A DNA stretch of 64,000 nucleotides from assembly GCF_963576615.1 (NCBI RefSeq), contig NC_088708.1, forward strand, positions 68,592,672 through 68,656,671, read 5' to 3'. The number at the start of each line of letters is the position of its first letter. Positions within the stretch are counted from its first letter, which is position 1. The stretch comes from Watersipora subatra. Taxonomy: Eukaryota > Bryozoa > Gymnolaemata > Cheilostomatida > Watersiporidae. The translations under genes were made by a program, and so were the position numbers. The notes below the pieces were generated by a model. The model did not search any database. It saw only the letters and a program-made list of their open reading frames with translations, and was not told where the DNA came from. Below are positions 36,325-47,900 of this stretch, piece after piece.

Positions 36325-36534
36325 GAGTAGTACAACTCGAGTTGCAAACTCGGGACACTATAATTCGCCATTAGCTCTGGTTTTACAGTACATACATACA
36401 TAGTTTAATTTCTATTAGCTAACGGGTGCCTATTGATGTACTATTGTTAATATAGCCAAATCTACGGTTATGCTACCGTAATACCAATATATTGCACCTT
36501 ACTTTTACAAACTCGAGTTTGTAAATACAACTCG

Positions 36535-36565
36535 AGTTGTACAACTCACGTTGCGAACACGCAAC
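36535..36565. repeat. 11-bp hairpin next to the SINE end
   Basis: CTCACGTTGCG and CGCAACGTGAG are separated by a 4-base loop. Confidence 0.8.
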
Positions 36566-36797
36566 GTGAGGCACTGTAAGGCGCCATACATTTCACTTGC
36601 CCAATGTGCGAAGGACAGAGGTGGATCTTTACGTGCCCACGTTGTCAATATAGTACACGGGGTCTCCAGATCCAAAAGACCCAGCAAGTTAGAGTTGAAA
36701 GCTTGCTGAGAGCTTTTTGTCAGATCGACATTAAGCAGGACTTGAATCACCAGCCCCATGGTTGACAGTCAAAGACGTTACCACTAGACTACCCTGA
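36560..36797 (-). mobile_element. tRNA-derived SINE
   Basis: On the minus strand the 5' head (from 36797) resembles a tRNA: GTCAGGGTAGTCTAGTGG includes an A-box-like segment, and GTGATTCAAGTCC (36739-36750) fits the B box. The spacing is right for an RNA polymerase III promoter. The anticodon arm is degenerate (possibly GTC). The body continues through a gggtcttttggatctggaga stretch to about 36560. The 3' limit is uncertain because the palindromic region follows. Confidence 0.7.
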
Positions 36798-37327
36798 CAT
36801 CTAATACCTATCAATACTACAGCATAAAATGGGTGCGTGCGTGCGAATACATGCAAAATACAAAAACTTTTAACAATATATAAGATACTCCAGTCCCAAA
36901 CGAAAGACAGATGTAATTGTTCACTTTAGTATCCAGTAATATTGTAAATCAAATCTGTTTAATATTTCATAGTTTCTTTTATTAAATATGTAACAGATGC
37001 ATTGCTGTTCTAAGCCATTTTGTCAAATTTAAGCAGAACTAAATAGAGTTCTTCTTGTTAACAGGTGCAATTTATGAAATTGTGACAATATTATGAGCAA
37101 GATCAGTAACTCAACTAATTTGGCATTTTTTGGCAGAATAAAGCATAACCAAGAATGGTTAACGTTGCACGTACATAACGATTTTCATACAACAAATTCA
37201 GAGCCCATTTGCAGACAAAACACTGTAGATTAAGAAATTGCTAAAACGTCTTCTCAATTTTTCTAGTCTTTTCCACCAGTAAAGTACTAGTACTTGACTT
37301 ATATATTCTGTTAAAACAGTTAAAATC

Positions 37328-37377
37328 AAAAGTTGAAACAAGCAAAAATCGCAGATTTTTGTCTTGTTTCAACTTTT
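37328..37377. repeat. near-perfect 50-nt hairpin
   Basis: Arms AAAAGTTGAAACAAGCAAAA.. and its complement pair over 23-24 bases with one unpaired base and a 3-base loop (gca). The loop is too short for a typical microRNA precursor. Confidence 0.85.
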
Positions 37378-37597
37378 CACAATATAATGACATGAGATAA
37401 TTAAACATATCTAGCAATAAATTAGCTTTAGGTTAGAATTTATATGTTCTAAGATTATGTGCGGGATTATTACCTTAGGTTACACAAAAACCGTAATCCC
37501 CACAAAGGTTGTCTTTCACTAATGAGACTATTGTTTATTTACATGCTATAATAGAAACACAGTCAAAGAGGTAAAAAGTAAAAAACTAGATTTACTG

Positions 37598-37732
37598 ATG
37601 CAGGGTAAAAACGGTAGACGTGTAAAATTCAAAACGAATCATCCAAGACAAACATCGATCACGCAGGCTGCTCTGTACATAGGAGAGCAGATCCTCGATT
37701 GTTTTAAACGCACACCAACTCAACATAATTAA
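37598..37732. other. short ORF open on both strands, unassigned
   Basis: The plus strand ATG 37598 reads MQGKNGRRVKFKTNHPRQ and stays open for 44 codons. The minus strand also has an ATG-to-TAA frame of similar length across the same bases. It is somewhat richer in CG than its surroundings. No family recognised; it could be an upstream untranslated exon or promoter region of SHC, or chance. Confidence 0.2.
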
Positions 37733-39869
37733 ACCGCAAAAGTTTCAATTACATTTTAATGTTAGGCTTGCCAGTCGACACCTATTCTCCAAGCAACATA
37801 TACACAGGTTTGTGAGATAATGAAAGGATTCGACAAATAGCTACAACATTAAAAAATTACTTACTCCTTTTATAAATGTGTTGCTTAAAATGGCGATTTT
37901 CACAAAATCGACTACAAAAATTTAGTCCAATCTTGTAACCGAGAAAATACACCTATTGAAAATTATTCCTTCCCGTTGATGTGCTTGAAGCATGAAAAAT
38001 AACTGTTTGGTAGTTAGTCTAGAAAAGCCGTGGATTGGAGTACCGGATGTCAGTGTTCAATGATTATTCGTGGGACCTTAGCTTCTACATGCAGTTTAAA
38101 GTTATAAAACTTAGGTTAAAGAACGTTACATCATTCACAGACAACTCCTAAGTACTCACGCCTTGGATATTTATGACCAGTGCATAGTAACAAAGGACGC
38201 CTGAGCGATATACTAAAAGTACAAGTATTGGGAAAAGTCACAAAAAGATGGTAATCGTGTCTGTTTCACTTCATATTGTGTCGTTCTCCAACCAAAGAAT
38301 GTTTTTGTCCAATAATTTTATATATTGATGCATGTATGACAACCAACATGGTTTAGAACTTTAGAGCTATACCCACGAAGAAACTATGTATACTATATAC
38401 ATGGCCATACATACTATATAAAACACCACTATCAGATAATATCCGCTAACCAACTGAAAAAGGTGTAAACAAGCTAAATTTTCTGCGGCACTAAGCAAAG
38501 TGCCCTGCTTTTAAAACAAAATATTACAAATTTAATTTTCACCGGTATCCAACAATTCATATCATACCCAAAATTACTGCAACCAATGCAAGATCAACAC
38601 TACATTTTTTTTAAATGTTGTTTCAACAGTGCTTTAGCATTACGAGCTCAGCTTTGCTAATTCAAGCCGTAAACAGCGAAAATCGGTTTACAGTCTCAGT
38701 CTATTTTTTTAGATGCTAGATGTACCTATGATGTTGCTCTCTATGTTTGGCTATCAATGGCCATCTGGCTACCATGCAGAGCTTGAGTTGACAAAACATC
38801 TGTCATAAATGGCCAAACTATTGCTCCTCAGATTAATTTCATATAGCAAATCAAAATGGCTTTTCCGATTAATCAAATTCAAAATATTGAAAAATGAAAT
38901 AAAACACTCAATGAGATTTGGTCTATAGCCTACTTTATAAATTAAAAAAAAATTTTTTGCCTCACTTGAGGTTTCAAGGATTAATGATGTTAGTTATGCA
39001 AGGCTGTAAAAGCTAACTTGTATTTCGAAGCAAATTAATATCCTTATCAAAATACATTTTTATTTATTCTACAGACTAAACTAATATAAAAACTTTTCAA
39101 TAAATACTTTATATTATACATTATATTACATCATATAATTTGATACGTTAAAACAAATGAATGATACAAAACTTTTTAAAAGCTTCTGTGTAAAAAACTA
39201 AATTATATGCAAACAATTAAAATAATAAAGGAATAATCAGTTTATTGTTTCAGTCCCTTAGAGACACTTGAGCCAATGTGTTGGATGTACATAAATTCAG
39301 AAATAGAAGTCATAATATAAATGCACACTTATTTTGATTTAAATTTTTTGAAGCTTTTAGCATTGTGTGGCTAAAATTATGTTAAAAAATAGAGGTGATT
39401 GTAAGTAGAGGATGGACAGTATTTGTATGAACACAGTTCTTACAAATACAAACACAATTGTTACAGATTGTGAAGTACCATGTCTATAGGACCAAAAACT
39501 CAGTTATTCATAGACTTTCAGGCAATACACATATCAGGCTATACACGTTAAATCTGTTTGCAAGCCTTGCATATAAAAAGTACATCTGTAAAAACATGTA
39601 CAAGTAACTCTTTATAAAATTCCAGTGGTAGTCTTATGTGAAACGTTGGATTGTTTATAAGCTGTTTACAACAATTCTTTTGACTTTCGTAAATTTGTCT
39701 TAGTTGTTGAAGCTTTAAACGTTTCATAAAAAATTGTTGTCAAAAGTGTATGAGTTCCTTTTGATTGACAAGTTTCAAAGGAACCCAAATCTCAGCGTAG
39801 TGTAATATATTTGTTCCGCGAGGTCTTCTATTGCGTGTTAATAAATCAACAGATGAGTGTATTAGTGTA

Positions 39870-39963
39870 TTAAAATAGTATATACCTATACTATATCTAG
39901 TATATATTGTATATATACTATATATAGAATATATACCATGCTGTATATAGCATATATAGTACA
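39870..39963. repeat. AT-rich palindromic microsatellite
   Basis: Blocks of tatata with ctata/tatag elements, including a near-palindrome around gtatatatactatatata. Confidence 0.7.
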
Positions 39964-41906
39964 CCAAAAAACTGTGTTATTTTTTATAATAATACAACAC
40001 CTTACAGACGGAATCAAATCATCAAACTGCTTTGAGAACTCTTAGCAACCAGACAAGTAACAAATGACGTTGCATACACAAATCATAAAGTGGTTAGATT
40101 TTCATTAAAAATTATTGACATTTTAGCCTGCACATTGCTACAGCATCTCGTACCAGTGACAGCATACTACCCAAGTAACAATAGAAACCTGCATGAAGTT
40201 GAGAGATTATGGTTTGGCTTTTATAAAGTTAGACTAGTTTTTAAAGCATTTCACACTTAGAGCAATGAGAGGATAAACCTACAGTAAATTCTGCTTAGAT
40301 ACGAATTAAAACTTGGATTATTTACCAGAAGTAGATAATTCACTCAACTGTAATGCATAGATAGAAGTCTGTAAAAATTGAAGAGTAGGCAGCTTAATGT
40401 ATCTTCATAGTCTAACAATCAACTTTGGCTACCAAATGACAATATATTGTCTCTTATAAACATAATATTACAAGGCAATCTAACCAATATTTTTAAATAT
40501 TTGTTATGGAAGGTACTTTGAATCGTGTGTTGGTAATTATTGTATGTAGCTTTATTTTTATGCTTACAGAATTATGTAGACTTGCTGATTAATGTGTACA
40601 GGTGGTTGTCGCCATAAATAATATGCCTGTCAACCTAAATAGAGTACTGCATGATGTGAATATTGCGAAACATTAAAAAGAATCAGCATGTTAACAAAGA
40701 ATATGTGAAAGATATTATAAAATTTATGATGCTAAAGCAAATCTATTGGGACATCACCATTATAGTGTACTATAATTCAATGAACAGAAAGAGTAACAGC
40801 TAAAAGTTATGTATTACAAATACTCTGAAGCAATGTCTCCTGGTATTCTTGCATAATACTGTAATTGTTTCAGCAAGCTGTCAGCATTCCATTATTTGTG
40901 AGAACTTATTATGTAGTTCAAGACAATAATTATATTAAACTCAAGCTACAGTTGCAAAATGAATAATTGCAGCATTTAGGCACAATCAGACGGTCATTTT
41001 GAACACCTCAATTTGGTCAAAAATATATTTTATTCATGTGATCAAACTGAACATTTAATGAAAAATCCTTTTTGTAAATTTAGCAGTTATCATCTCTTTT
41101 AGTAGAGAATATAATAGATACATCAACTCCTACAACACCGCTACCAACAGCCTTTCTTGTTCAATTTCGAAAAATCACTAACCGGGCAGGCTAATGTTAT
41201 CAGCTAGTCAGCACACAAAGCACAGCAGATCAACCTACATACGATACATTCAGATGTCTATGTTATAGCCAGACAGCTTACTACCGGTATTAATGTAGCG
41301 CATTGCTCAACAGTGTCATCTCCGATTGTATTTAATATAGAAGTATAATCACAAAGGTTTTATTCAGACTAATAGTAAGATTTTATAAACATTAGCAGAG
41401 CAGGTAGGGCATTGTTGGCCAACTATTATTATATGAAAAAGACCGAATAAACAAGCTGCACATAGAACAACATCGTACATGAAACTGCTATAAATAATGA
41501 GCAGTTGGACAAAAAGGAAGTTATATTTGTCTCAAGGCCAGTCAATTAACTGACAAGAATAGGCCAAATATTACAAAGAAATACAAGTGCAAACATATCT
41601 GCAAAATAGTTTTTTTTAGTGTAAAAGTAATGAAATATCAGACTAACAACGCGAGCCTCTCATCAAATCATCATCTTCTGATATAAATTAACGATGTGCC
41701 AAGAAGACTGCAGATAAAAAAAGTATACAAATAGGGTACCAATTGTGAAAAGATAGGTTAGACGGCCATAAACCTAGCATATTGATCAGACACTGCCGGA
41801 GTAGCTGTAGGCTTATCATTTAGTTACCAAGAAAAGCTTCCCACATAGAAAGAAGGATTACTAAGCATTAGCAGAATATGATAGAAGTATTTGTGCCTAT
41901 GAGTGC

Positions 41907-41912
41907 TTTATT
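41907..41912 (-). promoter_or_regulatory. MEK polyadenylation signal AATAAA
   Basis: A canonical AATAAA on the minus strand 38 bases beyond the MEK stop codon, predicting a very short 3' UTR. Confidence 0.7.
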
Positions 41913-41949
41913 GCTAACTACAGATGCTCCGCTCATTTTCTCTACCATA

Positions 41950-44900
41950 TTAAGGATTCAGCTTCATCACTTGGGTGACATAATTTCCTATATCTATTTC
42001 CTCTTTCAGCCATCTTGCAATCCAGCCATGTTGCTACAAAGGGGACAAAACTTGACATTACACCAATTTATTAATAATGGCAATTTACAGATTGCAATCT
42101 GTAAAATGCTTCAATTCGACTGCACAAAACAAAGATACTTAATTATACCTGATATCTACATACAAGCCAAAACAATCAACTTAGAGCAAACAAATTAAAT
42201 TAACAATGATACATCAGACTACATACTCAAATGAAACAATTCTTAACTGTACTGTCTAAAGATGTAATCTACCAATGGTTGAAATTCTGCAGGTTGCTAC
42301 AACATTAAGAAATTAATTGACTTAATGAGCAAATCATTTCCTAATATGTACCCATAGACCTATTAACTATATATAGTTATGTATATATAGTGTATAGTAT
42401 ATATGTATATAATATATGTATAGTTAATAGGTCTATGTATGTACCTAACAGCATCCTGTGTGTGAGCGAATCTTGGCCACTAAGACTACCAATGACAGCA
42501 TGTTAGTTTACCTTGCAAGATCACTTCGGAATGATATCGATTATTAAATTTGTAAGATCATAACATAATACAAACCCACTTACTGTATAAAAATGTAAGT
42601 CATGCCTTTCTTTGGGGTCTCTCTTCAAGCTAAAAACACCATTACTTCTGTGAGCCAAGTATCACAACAACCAATAACAGCATCACTTATTTCGATTTCT
42701 GACATAAAAATTCTCTTGCGCTAAACTATTGGGTGCTCACCACTGTTCTGAAAAACCACTAACTTGCAAAAATTGCGCCATGCTCTCATTACTTTAAAGA
42801 ATTACTAGTGAGTCACTGACTCACAGTGACAACTTTACTACTTTCCCTAATCACACACTAATTATGTATTTATTAAAAACAGTTCAAGCAAATCTTTTTC
42901 CAAAGCTTCTATTGTCAAGAAAAGTCAATGATAAGCCATACACATGCATTCTATTTGCCCATATATTGAACATTTTCAGGTCAGTCACAATGCCTTAAAA
43001 TTGACTCTCTTAAAAAATCATCTTAAATAACTATTGCAGTTCTGGCATCTTATCGATGAAACAGTCAAATAAAAATCAAATAATTCGTCACATGAGAACT
43101 CATGAGAAATTCTATGTTTCTGTTTTGGAAAATTTAAGTATCATTGTAACAGGAATTCCGCCGTCAAACTTGGCACGAACTATAGCAATTTACAACAAAT
43201 TTCAGAGTCTAATCACCTAAAATGTATATGTTCCTGGTAAAGATGATTATCGTAAAACATTTATTTGAACGCTATGGCACTCCATTTTTTAACCCATCCC
43301 CTATAGTGGTGGTCAAATGGAGGTGGCGGTTCCAATAGAGGCTGGCGTTGTATTTTTCAAATAACTCGTCAGGATTCAGGGAAAATAAATTTAACCCTTT
43401 TACGAGCGAAGCGAATGTCGTCTATAATTTGCAATTTCCTTCATTGGAAAACCAAGACATATCTCTGCCAATTGATATCTATTGCTTATAATTAATCTGC
43501 GATGATATGATAGCCCTGTTTGGCAATTTGTTGGCGTTTCGATTTGTTTTATTTCATTCTAAATTTGAAAGTATATTTTCGTTTTATAACTATATTTAGC
43601 ATGTTGCATAAAAGCTCATTGCACGCATTAATATGTTTGCTACAGTTTGTAGCCGAAATTGGCTTTTTATATGCGATTGAAAAAGAGTTAGGAGTATTAC
43701 TCCATTAAAGATGTGTTAAAGATGCTATCAAACAATATGCTATAAATCTGCAAAATTATAAGTTATATAATAATACTCTACCAAATGATATAAATATATG
43801 TATTCAAAAACAAGTGAGATAAACGAACCATACTTATAATACATGCAAAAATAAAAATTAACATTTTTAAACAAAAATATTTGCATCGTTTGCATAGGCC
43901 AATTGCTTGTGATTGTTGCTTTCCATGGTACGAACATATTCTGGCTGCTCAAAACCTCCCACAATGTTTTCTGACCTCAACTCTTCTTCTGTACTGCTGA
44001 ACTAGTCTGAACAATTTTTTTAGCAGAGCAAAACTTATACGCGTTACCTGTAAAATTTTAGCAGCATCGTCAAGCACAATTTTCAGCCTAAAGCTAGTTG
44101 TTCCTATACTATTGTAAATGTAAACTTTTTCACATATGTCAAAGTATCGGAGCCGCGCTAAACAAGGCTTTAAGTAAGGTTTTACGGTAACTGATACTGA
44201 AAGTGCATTAGTACCTTGCGAAGTCTTACTCTAGCATGAGTTAGCTGTGATATTGAAAGTGTTGCTACATTAGAGAGCTGCTTACCATGAATCTACAAAG
44301 CTTTCCAATTCTGGAGTGAATACCCCCGGCGGGAGCTTAGGAGGAGGCTGTAAATATCAGAGAAATTATAAACAGCAGGTTGTTTTATTTGGTGCTCAAG
44401 GGACTAATCTGCTAACAGAGTATTTGGCTACAAATCTTATTGGAATTGATGTAATGGTAATAATGTGACTACCTGAGCCAGAATAATATTACACAGAAAA
44501 TTGACTACAAAACAAGACAAAAAAACACTGGAAAAAAACATAACACAAGTAATGATTTGAAAACTGGCAGAAATGGAATGGAAACTACAACATAACAAAC
44601 ACAGAAACATAATAAATCTACCTTTACAGTTCAGACAACAAAATTTTGAAACCGTGACATGTTAGCGCAAGGCCTTCCTCTATAGTTTAAATATTAGTTA
44701 AATTAGTCATGTTAGTCACTCATTCTAGTATAGAATCTACTCATTTACCCACATAAAACCATTAGTGGTGTGTTAGTAGGCTGTGACTAGGCAGTCATGA
44801 TGGAAGGGCACGCAAGACAAAAGAGATAGGGAACAGATATGCACAGCATGGCCTAGCATATCTGAGCACATACCTCATTCACAATAAACTGAAGTAGGTC

Positions 44901-47900
44901 AAATATCGAGATAGAACGCGAGTCATCCCATGATTTACCTGCAAGTACATTGTCAAGGGATATTCTCGACTAATTACACATATTGCCCATCCAATTAGAG
45001 AATATAAACAAGCGCATACAGTTTGTTCATGCACTAAAAGCTCTGCATAGACCAGCAGGGAGAGGGGTACAAATGTTTGGCCAGTCAAAACGCATCTTTG
45101 CAAATAATGATACATTCCAATTTAAGAAATTATAATTTTAATATTTTTGGAATGGAAATGCAAGTTTTTTTATAAGATCCTGCCAGTTCAATGAATAGTG
45201 GCTGCAAGCTCATTCAAATGATAACTGTAATGGTTGAGAGACGCCACAAAAACTAGGATAGGCGGGCTATGCAGAAGCCTCTCTAGCTAGCAGTGCAGTA
45301 CAGTTAAAAGAGACCAAACCAAATAGAGACAGTGTGTGCACAGCCATACGACAACTCATATACACAATGCTCTAACATTCGTTGTCCAACGTTTACCTCG
45401 TGTATTATATACTCGAGAAGTTCAAATATTGCCAGCGGTAGTGGCTCATTAGAACCGTATGTGCTGCCAGCAAAGCCAGATATGTCATGGCCAAAGTGCC
45501 TAGGCAGACCTATACATACATATATAAAATGAGAGTGTTAAAAGATCATAAGGCCTGGCAGACACAAACCAGTTATGCGTCGTAGTAGTTCATAGTAATT
45601 CATAGTAGCGCTAAGCTCATAGTATTGATTATCAGCGTGGCAGCAGAGTATACTCGCCTACTCAGAGCTCATACTGTGTTCTCAGCAACAGGATTTAAAA
45701 CCTTTGAAACCTTATAAAGTGTGTCGAGTATCATAGATTGCTTCCATACATGTTTTGTTTGAAAGACCTCAAATCTGAGAACTATTTCACATAGACAAAA
45801 CAATTGATGAATCACCGCTGCATGCCAGAGCAGGATAGAAACAAACAAGTTGTCACTATAAAAACATTCTAAAGTTGCAATTTAAGTTTTCTTAATACTG
45901 AACACTGTAGGTATCGAAAAGATGAATCAGGGATAGCAAGGCATACTAACATACAAGTACGTACATAGTTGACATTTGGTAATATGATAGGAAGTTTGAG
46001 CGTACCAAACATGACAGAAAATTTTCTTCGAAGTTAATTAAAGCAAAACAGACAATTCATTCAAGCAATAAAATAATACTTAACAAAGTCCGATATCAAT
46101 GCTAAAATGAAGAACAATGACAGTGAGGTGATCATCTGTTACAGGTTTTGGCCTATGACCTCAGTGGCCGAGACATATTTCTAAGGCTGAGGTCACGACA
46201 TTCCTGACTCACACCATAACTGGTCTGGAACAACATTAATGCATATTCCAATGAACCGCAACGACAAAGTTCCATAAAAACTGAACATTAGTAAGTAACC
46301 CATGGTTTGAGCTAATGAATGTAAATATCACCTACAGAATGAGTGTAACCAACTATAGTTGTAGCAGGAGCACACAACTATGACTGTAACGAGAGCAGAT
46401 GATAAATTGTAACTTTATGCGAATTGAGATTTCATGTAAATAAACAGCGAGTTAATCTTAATATGCATTAATTGTCTCTAGTCATTGTGATATTTCTTGC
46501 CATTGGCTGTTATAGAAAGTAATGCTATAACCTGTGACCGTTTCGATGAACAATTAATTAGATGAAAAGCAAAAAGTTGTAAAAATCATAAAATTTAGTT
46601 CTTTAGACTCTTTATTGTATGAAAATTAGCATATTTGAGACAACTTTAACTAATTCTATCAGTTACCCTGGCATCAATGATCACTGCACTGAAGTATAAA
46701 AAGAAGCCTGCGTGCACCCTTTGATCCAAGTTTACAACATCAGATTCTCGAGTTAATCAGCAGAAATATTTGCTTCCTACAAAACACTCACCAATAAATT
46801 ATTTTATAATGACTCTATGCATTGTGAGTAAAGCTTAATTGGGCAACAATTGATTGAGTAAATAATAGGCAGGCCGATCTAGTTGGAGTTGTCCACACAA
46901 TTCAAAAGCTGTTTAAACCAAGTACGTACCTGGTAGTTGAGCACCAGTACGTGCTGTTTCTAAATGCAGCGCTAATGTATCCTTAGCAAATATGTTTTCG
47001 ACCTCAGCCTTGTCTAAAGGAGGAATAGGATAGCGCCCCATAGACAATTCCATAAGAGACAAACCCATAGACCAGATGTCTGAGTGCACGGTGTAATCCA
47101 CCCCTTCTAGTCGTTCAGGCTACGAAAAATGGAACAAGAAAGATTTCAGCGGAGGAATGTTGAATGACCTATGTGCAGCAGACATCACATATCTACCTGT
47201 ATGGATACTCATTACATGCGATTTTTACCTGAAGAGCACATGGTAACCTTCAAGTAATAGTTTTACTGTAACGTGTTAAAAGGGTGTCTCTTATTTACCT
47301 TCAAATAAAAAGCATCCGAGTTTATATTGAACTCACTTTAATATAGTAAAAACAAAAAAGATAATTGCACATGCCAAAAATGCCTACAGCCTAAGAACTG
47401 TAATTACATGACGGCATGATATAATATTTTCTCAAGAAAAACGTTGTTTATCTGCCGACTATGACAAGGATATGTTTGGAAAGTGACGGCTAATTGCTGT
47501 CTATGAAAGTGATAAGTTTAGATAATCTATATTTAGTTTAACGCTAACTGTACTATCAGAAGGGAAACTCTCAGACCAAAGCTCAGTTATGTCCCCTTTG
47601 GCCCTTTTTATAATTATGACAGGCTAAACAAGTAGAGGCAGTGCTTTGATAAAGGACTGATCAAAACATCTAACATAAACTAAAAGTAAGAAGTAGAAGT
47701 ACAAATAATGACTGATACATTTAGTACAATGTTATGATAAGTTTTTTTTTTCTGCAGTTTATTTTTAAAGATAAAGCCTTTCAATTTGATAAGAATTAAT
47801 AGCAGCCACACTTTCATATAAAAATTCTTGGATTAGAGTTTTAAATCAAATACCGCTACTTGTATAGGAATCCTTCGCTCCAGAAAGCAATTTCTATCAC

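Larger units (their letters stand above)
34032..41906. other. spacer between MEK 3' end and SHC 5' end
   Basis: About 7.9 kb without a recognised gene. It must hold the SHC promoter and 5' UTR exon, neither of which could be placed. It contains a tRNA-derived SINE, palindromes at 36283-36560, a long hairpin at 37328-37377, a short ORF open on both strands (37598-37732) and an AT-rich palindromic tract at 39870-39963. The rest is AT-rich unique-looking sequence. Confidence 0.5.

Noticed and set aside
36505-36759. 84-codon minus-strand frame
   Set aside because: It lies across the tRNA-derived SINE body and the palindromes; the reading frame is incidental to the SINE.
43867-44087. Alternative MEK last exons (44048-44087 and 43867-44001), in phase with exon 9 and with plausible AG/GT borders
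   Set aside because: They would need a 46-bp intron and do not align with kinase subdomain XI. The exons at 42584-42629 and 41950-42033 align residue for residue with the family and are followed by AATAAA.
46156-46195. Everted AGGTCA half-sites as a nuclear-receptor element
   Set aside because: The spacer is long, only two half-sites are present deep in an intron, and this is expected by chance at this scale.
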